A stretch of DNA of 42,154 bases from Caldilinea sp. CFX5. GTDB taxonomy: Bacteria > Chloroflexota > Anaerolineae > Caldilineales > Caldilineaceae. Of the stretch, positions 18,573 to 25,546 are shown piece after piece. The notes below the pieces were generated by a model. The model did not search any database. It was not told where the DNA came from and saw nothing but the letters and a program-made list of their open reading frames with translations. Made by a program: the position numbers and the translations under genes. Position 1 is the first letter of the stretch. Every line of letters starts with the position of its first letter. The stretch is taken from NCBI GenBank assembly GCA_021405325.1, contig QWII01000090.1, positions 1 through 42,154 of the forward strand, read 5' to 3'.

Positions 18573-18911
18573 ATGCCTACAGCACGGCCGTTGCCCAGGA
18601 AGTTTCTCACCTGTTTGGAAGAGATGCAGGATCAGTTGCGCCTGATTGCCCAGCGCGCACGCCTTGCCCTCACCGAAATGGAGACCAGCACAGGTCCGTA
18701 CCGCCAAGTGCCTGTTCTCCTGCGGGATATTGAGGCGGGGGCCTATCGAATCGCCTTTGAGATGTCAGCGTTGGACATTGCTGAAAGCTGTGATGAATGT
18801 CCAGCCGCACCCCCGCAGATGTCAGCACAGGTCCACCTAGTGTTGCTGGCGGACGAATTGGAGCGCCAGGCTGCATTGGCTCGGCAGCGGGCTGGCGTGC
18901 GCTGCACATGA
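18573..18911 (+). CDS. Hypothetical element protein, 112 aa
   Basis: I do not recognise a family. The protein is largely helical (FLTCLEEMQDQLRLIAQRARLALTEME, then LVLLADELERQAALARQR) with a central YRQVPVLLRDIEAGAYRIAFE. It could be a small dimeric helical protein. AAAAGGAGG is placed correctly for ATG 18573, which is preferred to an upstream in-frame start at 18456 inside the operator region. It is the first gene of the plus-strand element operon, opposite the integrase, a place where excision or regulatory proteins are often found, but no HTH is evident. Confidence 0.65.
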   Translation: MPTARPLPRKFLTCLEEMQDQLRLIAQRARLALTEMETSTGPYRQVPVLLRDIEAGAYRIAFEMSALDIAESCDECPAAPPQMSAQVHLVLLADELERQAALARQRAGVRCT

Positions 18912-18944
18912 GTTCGGGAAGGAGAAGGAGAGGAGGAATTTCCA

Positions 18945-19090
18945 ATGACAACAGCCTGAGAAGTGACCTTCCCAGGCTGTCATCGAAAACAGATGTTGTG
19001 GATACGCCGGTCCGGTGCTCGCAACACCGAACCGGCCAGCGTAACCGCTGATTAAGGCAGCGGCACGCCGGTAGAACATGATACTGCCAT
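18945..19090 (+). promoter_or_regulatory. Structured leader with 4-codon mini-ORF and hairpins
   Basis: A very strong ribosome site (GGAGAGGAGG) precedes ATG 18945, but the frame is only four codons (M-T-T-A, TGA at 18957-18959). The mini-ORF overlaps a hairpin (ATGACA...GCCTG with CAGGCTGTCAT). Then comes a 12-bp stem with one mismatch (GCCGGTCCGGTG / CACCGAACCGGC, about 19005-19035) and a small CGCTG/CAGCG stem. The next gene starts at 19200. The order of short peptide and alternating hairpins resembles attenuation or translational control leaders; a small RNA is also possible. The gap 18912-19199 holds no other gene. Confidence 0.35.
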
Positions 19091-19199
19091 CCGCAGGCTT
19101 TGCCAAATCGTTTCCATCGAATTTGGTCGGGAAAATCGTGAATGCCGCCGGGCCGCAGGATAGAGGAGTTAATGAACAGAGTGTACCCGGAGGTGTTTC

Positions 19200-19601
19200 A
19201 TGGCAAAGAGTCCATTGAGTGAACGTGACTTTCCTGTGGTGGTGGATGTGCTTCCACCGGGCGTGCTGGCTGACCTGGGCATTTTGACCGCGGTGCCGGT
19301 GGTCAACGTTTATCAACCGGCTGACCAGCGCAAGTGGTGTCTGGCGGTGCAGCAATGGCTAGAGGTGGGATCCATGCCCGGTCAAGGCTGCCCGACGAAT
19401 GATTTACTGAATAACGGCGTTTGCCGGCGCAGTCCGAATGGCGGTCGCTGTTTACTGACACTGCCGTTCACGCACCCTGATTGGCAACCGGCCCTACGTG
19501 AGCGATATGACCCCGAGCTGGGCGCCTTTGTCTGGCGTGAAGAACCCGTCTCACCGCCCCTACACCGCCAGCCATTGACACTGGAGGAGGTGGAACGATG
19601 A
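19200..19601 (+). CDS. Hypothetical element protein, 133 aa
   Basis: No family recognised. The protein has a beta-rich first half (FPVVVDVLPPGVLADLGILTAVPVVNVYQPAD), a Cys-containing middle (GQGCPTNDLLNNGVCRRSPNGGRC, three Cys in about 20 residues) and a Pro-rich end. GGAGGT six bases before ATG 19200 supports the start. It overlaps the FtsK-like gene by four bases (ATGA), which argues for a linked role, for example in loading the translocase or in transfer. Confidence 0.65.
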   Translation: MAKSPLSERDFPVVVDVLPPGVLADLGILTAVPVVNVYQPADQRKWCLAVQQWLEVGSMPGQGCPTNDLLNNGVCRRSPNGGRCLLTLPFTHPDWQPALRERYDPELGAFVWREEPVSPPLHRQPLTLEEVER

Positions 19602-20938
19602 AGATGCAACGCGAAGCAGCCATTATCGAGCGCGTCTTTGCTGAGCATGGGGTAGATTGCCTGGTGCTGCCGCCACCGTCCTCTTTTCAAACGTCAGCAG
19701 TGCGTGTGTATCGCTTGCAACGCGGGCAAGGGGTGACGGTCAGTCGGGTGACGAATCTGGCTGATGAGCTAGACGAGGCATTGACGGCCGCACGACGCCA
19801 GGAGGTACGCTGTCGCTTTGACCGTTTGCCGCTTTGTCTGGAAGTGCCATTAGCGCAGCCGCAACCGTTGTTGCTCACCAAGCCACTCCGTTGGCTGCAC
19901 CAACAGCGGCGGCAACTGAAGCTGGATGAGCGGTTACTGGGGATTGTCGGTGAGGCCAACAGCTATAACCGCGCTGACACGATTCTGCTTGACCTGCTCA
20001 ACCCCAATTCACCGCATGTGCTCGTAGCGGGAACAACAGGCAGCGGCAAGACCAACCTGTTGGCGACGTTGATCCTCAGCCTGGCTGTATTCTATAACCC
20101 CCAGCAACTCGTACTCGTGTTACTAGACCCCAAGGGCATCGACCTAATCGGTTTCAATGGGCTGCCTCACCTGGCTTGTCCCGTGGTGACCGAACCTGGT
20201 ACTTCGGTGGAGACACTCGCACGAGTGCTGGTCGAATTGGAACAGCGCAAGCACCATGGGGTCTTTCACCCCCGTATCGTCGTCTTTATCGATGAACTGG
20301 CCGAGTTGGCCGATGTGGCAGGCCCCCAGGTGGAGGCCAACATCAAGCGGCTGTTACAGATTGGACGGGGTCTGGGTGTTCATGTAATCGGCGCTACGCA
20401 GAAGCCACTAGCTAGCGTCATTGGCTCGTTGGTCAAGGCCAACTTCCCCGTGCGTATCGTTGGCAAGGTCGCCAGCCTTGATGATGCCAAGGTAGCCGCC
20501 GGCATTCCGGGTACCGGTGCAGAACGCTTGCCAGGGAAAGGGGCGATGTTGCTACTGCGTGGTGGAGAGATCAAGCGGATTCAAGCTTACCACCTGCCCA
20601 AGACGCAAATTCCTAATCAGGTCGTTCGTGTCCAAGCCTTGTGGCGGGCCATGGTTGATACACACTGGGCCTTACCACCCCTGGCTGTGGCCGTGCAAAG
20701 CGGACAAACCATGATTACACCACCGGCAATCGCCCCACGCTATCCGGATTGGTTGTATGAACTGGTGGTGCAGTATCTCCGGCAACACGGCAAACCGCCC
20801 AGCCAGAAGGCGGTGCAACGGGCGCATCAGAAGGAAACTGGGCAGATGCTCAACTGGGAAGGCGTGAAAGCGGCAATTGCCGATGCCCTTGCCCAAACGC
20901 AAATATCATCGGCTGCCTACACAGAGGAAGCAACGTAA
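19598..20938 (+). CDS. FtsK/SpoIIIE (TraB-like) DNA translocase
   Basis: The 446-aa protein has an FtsK-type motor domain: Walker A GTTGSGKTN (145-153), the VLLDPKGIDLIGFNGLPHL block, Walker B IVVFIDELAEL with D232-E233, GVHVIGATQKP, and the RIVGKVASLDDAKVAAG region typical of FtsK. The last about 60 residues (YELVVQYLRQHGKPPSQKAVQRAHQKETG) look like a winged helix comparable to the FtsK gamma domain. There is no membrane domain, unlike chromosomal FtsK, but it is similar in scale to TraB/TraSA of actinomycete elements, which move double-stranded plasmid DNA between cells. A role in transfer or in segregating the element is inferred. Confidence 0.85.
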   Translation: MKMQREAAIIERVFAEHGVDCLVLPPPSSFQTSAVRVYRLQRGQGVTVSRVTNLADELDEALTAARRQEVRCRFDRLPLCLEVPLAQPQPLLLTKPLRWLHQQRRQLKLDERLLGIVGEANSYNRADTILLDLLNPNSPHVLVAGTTGSGKTNLLATLILSLAVFYNPQQLVLVLLDPKGIDLIGFNGLPHLACPVVTEPGTSVETLARVLVELEQRKHHGVFHPRIVVFIDELAELADVAGPQVEANIKRLLQIGRGLGVHVIGATQKPLASVIGSLVKANFPVRIVGKVASLDDAKVAAGIPGTGAERLPGKGAMLLLRGGEIKRIQAYHLPKTQIPNQVVRVQALWRAMVDTHWALPPLAVAVQSGQTMITPPAIAPRYPDWLYELVVQYLRQHGKPPSQKAVQRAHQKETGQMLNWEGVKAAIADALAQTQISSAAYTEEAT

Positions 20939-21010
20939 CCGTAACGCAACGGGAGCGGTCAGGCGCATCACGCGCCAAACCGATGGAGCGTTACGTTACG
21001 CTTGCGTTAC
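20935..21010. repeat. GTAAC/GTTAC inverted repeat cluster
   Basis: GTAAC occurs at 20935 and 20941 and its complement GTTAC at 20990, 20995 and 21006. GTAAC-C-GTAACGC on the left pairs with GCGTTACGTTAC on the right (one bulged base), enclosing a small stem GGCGC-ATCAC-GCGCC (20962-20976). It overlaps the translocase stop and lies just before the next gene. It might be an RNA hairpin, an operator, or a recognition site for the translocase. Confidence 0.45.
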
Positions 21011-21035
21011 CCCCATCAACAGAGGAGGCAGAGAG

Positions 21036-21533
21036 ATGATGAAACGATTTCAAGCAGAAGGGTGTGGGCTATGGGCGCTGTTGGCGTTGGTGGTCATCCT
21101 GCTTTGTACAGGGTTGCTGGTCTATATCGACCGCCGGTTTGGGCCGGAAGCCTCAGCCTTTTTTCTGGGGTTGTTGCTGGGTATTCCGTTCTTGCTAGTC
21201 GTGGTGCTAATCGTGGGCGGCATCTATATTCTCGTCATTCGGGGCGCAACACATCTGCAAGAGCGCGATGACATCGGCGAAGTGGAACGCCTACGCGCTT
21301 TACGCGAACTGGCGCGCACGGAACGGAGTGCCATGCAGAACGAAAGAACAACCTTTGATGCCCAGCGTCGCGACAGCCGGTTGCTCGATGCCTGGCGGCA
21401 ACGCCAATCGCCGCCGACGGATGCGGCGCCCTGGGGGCCCCCGCCCCGATCCTTGCCGAGCCGTAACTGGCCGGATGAGGAGGATGATACGCGCCATGGG
21501 TCAGATGGACCCAGCTACCAGATTTTGGATTGA
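21036..21533 (+). CDS. Small element membrane protein, two TM segments
   Basis: The 165-aa protein has two hydrophobic helices (about 11-31 and 40-68, VYIDRRFG between them), then a charged, helical, probably cytoplasmic region (HLQERDDIGEVERLRALRELARTERS) and a Pro/Asp-rich tail. No family recognised. GAGGAGGCAGAG supports ATG 21036. As the only membrane protein of the element, placed directly after a translocase lacking a membrane part, it could anchor the motor. This is inference from context. Confidence 0.65.
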   Translation: MMKRFQAEGCGLWALLALVVILLCTGLLVYIDRRFGPEASAFFLGLLLGIPFLLVVVLIVGGIYILVIRGATHLQERDDIGEVERLRALRELARTERSAMQNERTTFDAQRRDSRLLDAWRQRQSPPTDAAPWGPPPRSLPSRNWPDEEDDTRHGSDGPSYQILD

Positions 21534-21637
21534 GCAAATCCGCAATCGCTGGATCAAAAAGAAAGAGTGAACGCTCCCTGTCCTCTGCCAAGGACAGACG
21601 CTCACTCTCAGAAAATATGTTCCAAAGGGGATGATAC

Positions 21638-21988
21638 ATGAATCCACCAGTACCGTGCAAATCTGCTGATGACTGTGAGCCATTGTTGTCTATAACAGCA
21701 GCCGACGATCACTTGCCCTTAGATGATTTTGCGCCAGAGGTGACGGAGATCGGCATCGGTTGCCCAGCTCTACGTTGGACCACTGATGAGCGCGGCGCAC
21801 GTATGGCGGTGGCCTTTTCCGCTTTAGGTTTTGCCATTCGTGAGCAGGAGACCCACTACCTCATGCGGCTCGATGCGGCTGCTGACCGGCGGTTGCTTCA
21901 GCTTTATGATCTCGTTGCTACCCTTCGCTGGCGCCAGCCCTACCGACAACTGGGGTTGCTGGAACGGTCGGAGGTGGCGAATGATTGA
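21638..21988 (+). CDS. Hypothetical element protein, 116 aa
   Basis: No family recognised. The first half is acidic; the second half has GARMAVAFSALGFAIREQETHYLMRLDAAADRRLLQLYDLVATLRWRQPYRQLG, which could form a short beta-hairpin and helices. The CDS overlaps the initiator gene by eight bases, indicating joint translation. AAAGGGG precedes the ATG. Its place just before the replication initiator suggests a replication accessory role, but nothing in the sequence shows it. Confidence 0.6.
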   Translation: MNPPVPCKSADDCEPLLSITAADDHLPLDDFAPEVTEIGIGCPALRWTTDERGARMAVAFSALGFAIREQETHYLMRLDAAADRRLLQLYDLVATLRWRQPYRQLGLLERSEVAND

Positions 21989-23210
21989 ACTACCGACAAC
22001 GCCAGTCCCCGATCTTGCGCTGCTGGCAGACATCGGCGATGGTGAGTTCCGCACCTATGCCTTCATCTGCCATCTAGCCTGGCGCACCCATCCCCAGGCC
22101 GAGCAGCCTTACACCGACTTAGATTATGAGCAACTCGCCCACTGCCATCCAGGGAACGTGCCGTTGACCGTCAGTGGCGTACGCGCCCGCATCAACCGGT
22201 TGGTCAAAGCAGGGTTGCTCCGGCGCGAGCGAATCAACAATATTTGTTGGCGTACCTACCCAACGTTAGACACACCAGCAAAACATGAAACGGTGCGTGT
22301 GATGCCCGATCACACCCAACCACTGTACTCCGACAACTGCGTGCGATCCCCGATCACACCCAACCAAGAGCGTAAGGCGTTGGGTGTGACGGCCCATCAC
22401 ACCCAACCCGAAGAAACAGAAATGGGTGTGATGGGGCCTAGCACTCACCAGCCACCGACTACGAACTGGGTGTTATCCCACGTAGCACTCAGCGACATCT
22501 ACGAAGTAATGGGTGACACGGTAGATCACACCCAACTGGGAAGTAACGCCGTGCGTGCTAGGCCCCATCACACCCAAACGGCGCCTGCTGCGACTTGGGT
22601 GCTACCGTCCATGACACCCAGTGATCATACGAAGGCGTTGGGTGCTACATCCCATAACACTCAGCAGCCAGAGAAGGGTTTGGGTGCGATGCCCGATCAC
22701 AGCCAAACCCCTGCTGGCGCGATGGCTGCTACGCCTGATCACACCCAATCCGTTGAATTGATTGATTTGATGATGGATCAGAAACAATCAGATCAAAGAT
22801 CAGATCAGATCAAGGCACTGAGCAGCGGTCAGACCAATAACACCATTTCAACGCAGCAACCAGCGTTGGTGGAGGCGCTAGCGAACTTAACACCCCAGGC
22901 GATGAGCCCAGCCGGTGTTCGCGAATGTCTGGCAAAACCCGCGCTCACAGCCGCTTGGTTGGCTTATGTACTCGACCCAGCCAATGGCGTCCAGAAACCG
23001 GCCGCGTATCTACGCAAGCAGGTGCGACGCGGTGCGTATCCGCCTCAAATGCTCACGGTTCAGTTAGCTAATGGCGCCGTGGAAAGGAGAGACCATGCAA
23101 CGACACTATCCACTAACCCTCGCCCAGCCGACTTCCACCTTGCGGATCAGCCTACCCCTGTGGCAGTGGCCCAAAGCCGAGCTACTCGCTGGCCACTGGA
23201 TACAGGTTAG
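21981..23210 (+). CDS. Replication initiator, lambda-O-like, with intragenic iterons
   Basis: The 409-aa protein has three parts. Residues about 15-95 (FRTYAFICHLAWR, YEQLAHC, TVSGVRARINRLVKAGLLRRERI) look like a winged-helix DNA-binding domain. Residues 105-256 are low-complexity repeats such as LGVTAHHTQ and AMPDHSQ, produced by eleven DNA palindromes. Residues about 290-370 form a helical C-terminal domain (ALVEALANLTPQAMSPAGVRECL, AAYLRKQVRRGAYPP). The helicase-loader gene starts inside its 3' end. DNA-binding N-terminus, origin repeats in the middle and a loader gene next door match lambda O/P logic, although I see no direct sequence match to lambda O. The initiator probably binds its own gene and calls in the loader. 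Confidence 0.7.
   Translation: MIELPTTPVPDLALLADIGDGEFRTYAFICHLAWRTHPQAEQPYTDLDYEQLAHCHPGNVPLTVSGVRARINRLVKAGLLRRERINNICWRTYPTLDTPAKHETVRVMPDHTQPLYSDNCVRSPITPNQERKALGVTAHHTQPEETEMGVMGPSTHQPPTTNWVLSHVALSDIYEVMGDTVDHTQLGSNAVRARPHHTQTAPAATWVLPSMTPSDHTKALGATSHNTQQPEKGLGAMPDHSQTPAGAMAATPDHTQSVELIDLMMDQKQSDQRSDQIKALSSGQTNNTISTQQPALVEALANLTPQAMSPAGVRECLAKPALTAAWLAYVLDPANGVQKPAAYLRKQVRRGAYPPQMLTVQLANGAVERRDHATTLSTNPRPADFHLADQPTPVAVAQSRATRWPLDTG
22294..22748. repeat. Eleven 26-bp palindromic iterons, candidate origin or centromere
   Basis: Units of 26 bp start at 22294, 22338, 22381, 22423, 22467, 22510, 22552, 22596, 22639, 22681 and 22723. Each is an imperfect dyad of the type TTGGGTGTGAT - 5 bases - ATCACACCCAA. 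Start distances are 44, 43, 42, 44, 43, 42, 44, 43, 42, 42, close to four helical turns, so all sites face the same side of DNA. Since 44 and 43 are not multiples of three, successive units are read in different frames within the initiator gene, so the conserved object is the DNA, not the peptide. Most likely the iteron part of the element's origin; a ParR-binding centromere is the alternative. Confidence 0.88.
22755..22815. other. AT-rich, GATC-clustered stretch beside the iterons (candidate unwinding element)
   Basis: Directly after the last iteron the sequence becomes about two-thirds A+T, unlike its surroundings, and contains five GATC sites at 22776, 22791, 22798, 22803 and 22808, four of them within 21 bases as (A)GATCA repeats. 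An easily melted region on one side of the iterons is found in lambda ori and in many plasmid origins. It still encodes part of the initiator. The function is inferred from position and composition. Confidence 0.55.
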
Positions 23211-23937
23211 CTGCCCGACCTGTGAAGGGAGTGGCAGCGAGATTGGCATTGCCGGCTGGCGCTTTCCCTGTCGGGATTGTGTTGGCCTGGTCGCCGGCCA
23301 TCTAGCGAAGAGTGGCGGCATCCGCACCTGGCAGCGCTACCAAGCAGCGGATCTGTCCACTTTTGAGTGGCAACGCCTACCGGTACACCTAGCCAACTTG
23401 CTCCAGGGCTATGCTGAAACCACTGAACAGCACCTGGTAAGCGGCTGGGGGCTGATGCTGACTGGTGGCGTTGGGTGTGGTAAGACGCATCTGGCGGTGG
23501 GAATGGGCATTGTCGCGTTGGGTCTAGGCTTCAGCGTCTATGCCACCACCTTGGGCGAACTCTTGCTCGCCATTCGCGCTTCCTTTCAACAAGAAGCAGA
23601 GTACAGTGAGGCTGAGTTGTTAGAGACCGTCTGTGGCGTCGATCTACTCATCCTCGACGATTTGGGTATGGAAAAGCCAACGGCATGGGCGCGTGAGCGA
23701 TTGGCCTATGTGGTTAACCAACGCTATGCCGTCAATCTTGCTACCATCGTTACGACCAACTTGGATCTCGATGTATTAGAAGAGCAGTGGAGCGGACGGG
23801 TGATGAGCCGCCTTTATGGCGCCGCGCAAGCGGTCGGCCTTCATGAGGTCACTGATTACCGGCGCCATCAGCGGCAAAGGTATCTGGAACAGCAATTGCT
23901 AAAAGCAAGCGTCAAGCATGATCTGCTAATTCGATAG
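23095..23937 (+). CDS. DnaC/IstB-like helicase loader ATPase with Cys4 motif
   Basis: The 280-aa protein carries CPTC (40-43) and CRDC (59-62), a probable zinc ribbon, then an AAA+ domain: Walker A TGGVGCGKTH (K130), Walker B DLLILDDLGME (D188-D189), sensor VTTNLDLDVLEE and arginine-finger region GRVMSRLYG. This fits DnaC/DnaI-type loaders that place replicative helicase at an origin; DnaI also has an N-terminal zinc-binding part. GGAAAGGAGAG supports ATG 23095. The gene overlaps the initiator by 116 bases in another frame, a strong sign of functional pairing. IstB transposition helpers look similar, but no IstA transposase is present. Confidence 0.82.
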   Translation: MQRHYPLTLAQPTSTLRISLPLWQWPKAELLAGHWIQVSCPTCEGSGSEIGIAGWRFPCRDCVGLVAGHLAKSGGIRTWQRYQAADLSTFEWQRLPVHLANLLQGYAETTEQHLVSGWGLMLTGGVGCGKTHLAVGMGIVALGLGFSVYATTLGELLLAIRASFQQEAEYSEAELLETVCGVDLLILDDLGMEKPTAWARERLAYVVNQRYAVNLATIVTTNLDLDVLEEQWSGRVMSRLYGAAQAVGLHEVTDYRRHQRQRYLEQQLLKASVKHDLLIR

Positions 23938-24041
23938 CCAGTGTGTATCTAATGAGATCACGAGGTATGGATGTTCAAAAACTAATCACCTTCGTACAGC
24001 AATTCATTCACAAATTCTGGCGTAGCCAGAGGAGGAATCGC

Positions 24042-25088
24042 ATGCAAGTAGATACAGCAACCACACAACCGTACACCGTCGAAACAGCCAAACCGAACCC
24101 TGAAGTAACCTATCTGGGCGTCGATCTCGGCATGGGCGCCATCAAACTGTTTGGTGCTCAAGGCGGCACACAGTTGCCTTCGTTTGTGGCTGTGGGCAGT
24201 GGGGTACAGACGGCCCGCATGACCGGCTTTGCTCGCCAACTGCCGGCCATGCAAATCAAGGTCGGCACGCAACCCTATTTTGTTGGTCTCTCTGCCCATG
24301 ACTACGGTCGCGCAATTGAAAATCTCGATTACGATCGCTTGACCGCCAGTCCCGAAATTGTGGCACTCTTCTATGGCGCGCTAACCGCGCATATCCGCGA
24401 CTATGGCTGTTTCCACTGTCCGCTGGTTTGTCTTGTCGGTATGCCCTTGGAAACGCTCACCGAGGAACAAGCCAAGACAACGGCCACTGCTGTGCGTAAG
24501 TGGATGAAAGGTAACCATACCTGGCAGGCGGATGGGCAGTGCTACCAAGTTTTGGTGGAGGATGTGCGGGTAACGTCACAACCAGCTGGTGCGCTCTTTG
24601 ACTATTTGTTAGATGACGAAGGCGCCTTTGTCACCGAACGCAAGCCGCACATGAAAAAAGAACTGGGCATTGTCTCCGTTGGCTTTAACACGATTGAGTT
24701 ACTGGCGGTACGCGATAAGTCAACCGTGCAGCGCTTCACAACCGGCAGCACCGTTGGTGTACGCCGGCTCATCGAGCTACTCAATCAGGATAATCACTAC
24801 TCGTTAGGTGAACTCGACGCCCTGCTACGCAGCCATGCGCTCGATGTTAGTGATGTATTGCCGATCTGGGCCAGGGAGGTCAATGGCGTTATTGAACGGC
24901 GGTGGGGACAGCAGTGGCGCCGTTTTGAGCGCATTATCGTTGTCGGTGGTGGCGCTTTGCTACTGGGTGACTATCTGATGGGTCGGTTTGGCGGTAAAAC
25001 CCATTTGCCTGACCAGCCTGTATTGGCTACGGCACGTGGTCTCTACAAGCAAGCGTTGGCCCAGATGGCGCGTCAGCGAGGCGACTGA
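24042..25088 (+). CDS. parM: ParM/StbA-like actin-type partition ATPase
   Basis: The 348-aa protein shows actin-fold nucleotide motifs: phosphate 1 YLGVDLGMGAIKLFGAQGG (about 25-43), a VCLVGMPLETLTEEQ block, phosphate 2 KKELGIVSVGFNTIELLAV and adenosine motif RIIVVGGGALLLGDYL near the end. ParM-family proteins polymerise and push plasmid copies apart. GAGGAGG twelve bases before ATG 24042 decides the start; an in-frame GTG at 23943 would add 33 basic residues. The stop overlaps the next start (TGATG). Its presence on an integrated element implies a plasmid-like free phase. Confidence 0.82.
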   Translation: MQVDTATTQPYTVETAKPNPEVTYLGVDLGMGAIKLFGAQGGTQLPSFVAVGSGVQTARMTGFARQLPAMQIKVGTQPYFVGLSAHDYGRAIENLDYDRLTASPEIVALFYGALTAHIRDYGCFHCPLVCLVGMPLETLTEEQAKTTATAVRKWMKGNHTWQADGQCYQVLVEDVRVTSQPAGALFDYLLDDEGAFVTERKPHMKKELGIVSVGFNTIELLAVRDKSTVQRFTTGSTVGVRRLIELLNQDNHYSLGELDALLRSHALDVSDVLPIWAREVNGVIERRWGQQWRRFERIIVVGGGALLLGDYLMGRFGGKTHLPDQPVLATARGLYKQALAQMARQRGD

Positions 25089-25315
25089 TGGGACGGCCAC
25101 GGCTTGCGGTACCGGTGTACCGTTTTCACATTAATCTGACGCTGCGCGAGGGCGAAGATGATGACCTCATTGCCTTTTTCCGCACGATCCCTGGTCGGCG
25201 TCGGGTAGCAGCCCTGAAGGTAGCACTGCGGTCAGGCAACATGCAACGTCTGATAGATGCGAACCTACCCGACGACGAAGAATTGGCCGATGCCTTGGAT
25301 GAACTGTTGTTGTAA
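25088..25315 (+). CDS. ParR-like small partner of ParM
   Basis: The 75-aa protein has FHINLTLREGEDDDLIAFFRTIPGRRRVAALKVALRSG and an acidic end (DDEELADALDELLL). A strand, then two helices with basic residues, fits a ribbon-helix-helix DNA-binding domain, and small proteins with this EGEDDDLI-F pattern commonly follow parM-like genes. Translation is coupled by a one-base overlap. It is expected to bind a centromere and dock it to the ParM filament. The centromere could be the direct repeats 25415-25474 or the iterons at 22294-22748. Confidence 0.7.
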   Translation: MGRPRLAVPVYRFHINLTLREGEDDDLIAFFRTIPGRRRVAALKVALRSGNMQRLIDANLPDDEELADALDELLL

Positions 25316-25330
25316 GGAGCAAAGACGAAG

Positions 25331-25474
25331 TTTGGGTCAAAAAACACAGGGCGGTAACTTGACCCAAAAAACGTTTGAGGACAACAGCGGGAAAGAAACC
25401 GTGTTGACAAGCACTGTTTACTCCACACTGTCAATACATCATCCATAACAGCATGTTTACACTGCAATGTCAAC
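25331..25474. promoter_or_regulatory. Inverted and direct repeats downstream of parR-like gene
   Basis: TTTGGGTCAA (25331-25340) and TTGACCCAAA (25359-25368) form a perfect 10-bp inverted repeat. Further on, TGTTTAC-N7-TGTCAA occurs at 25415-25434 and 25454-25473, 39 bp apart, with GTTGACA at 25403-25409 as an inverted half. These are probable binding sites for the ParR-like or RHH-like protein, acting as operator or centromere. TTGACA could also be a -35 box for the gene at 25596, but no convincing -10 was found. The gap 25316-25595 has no gene. Confidence 0.5.
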
Positions 25475-25546
25475 AGGGGTTGTTTCGTCAAACTTTTCGT
25501 CATTGGGAAGCCGGTGTTTGACTTGGGCGAACTTCTAGCTGCCAAT

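Noticed and set aside
22294..22748. CRISPR array
   Set aside because: Repeat length (26) and regular spacing look similar, but spacers are only 16-18 bases, units are diverged palindromes, the whole stretch is an open coding frame, and no cas genes are present.
22294..22748. Ordinary protein repeat (such as a low-complexity linker) as the cause of the DNA repeats
   Set aside because: The same DNA word is read in three different frames, so peptide selection cannot explain it.
23095..23937. IstB transposition helper of an IS21-type element
   Set aside because: No IstA transposase or terminal repeats nearby, and the gene overlaps a replication initiator.
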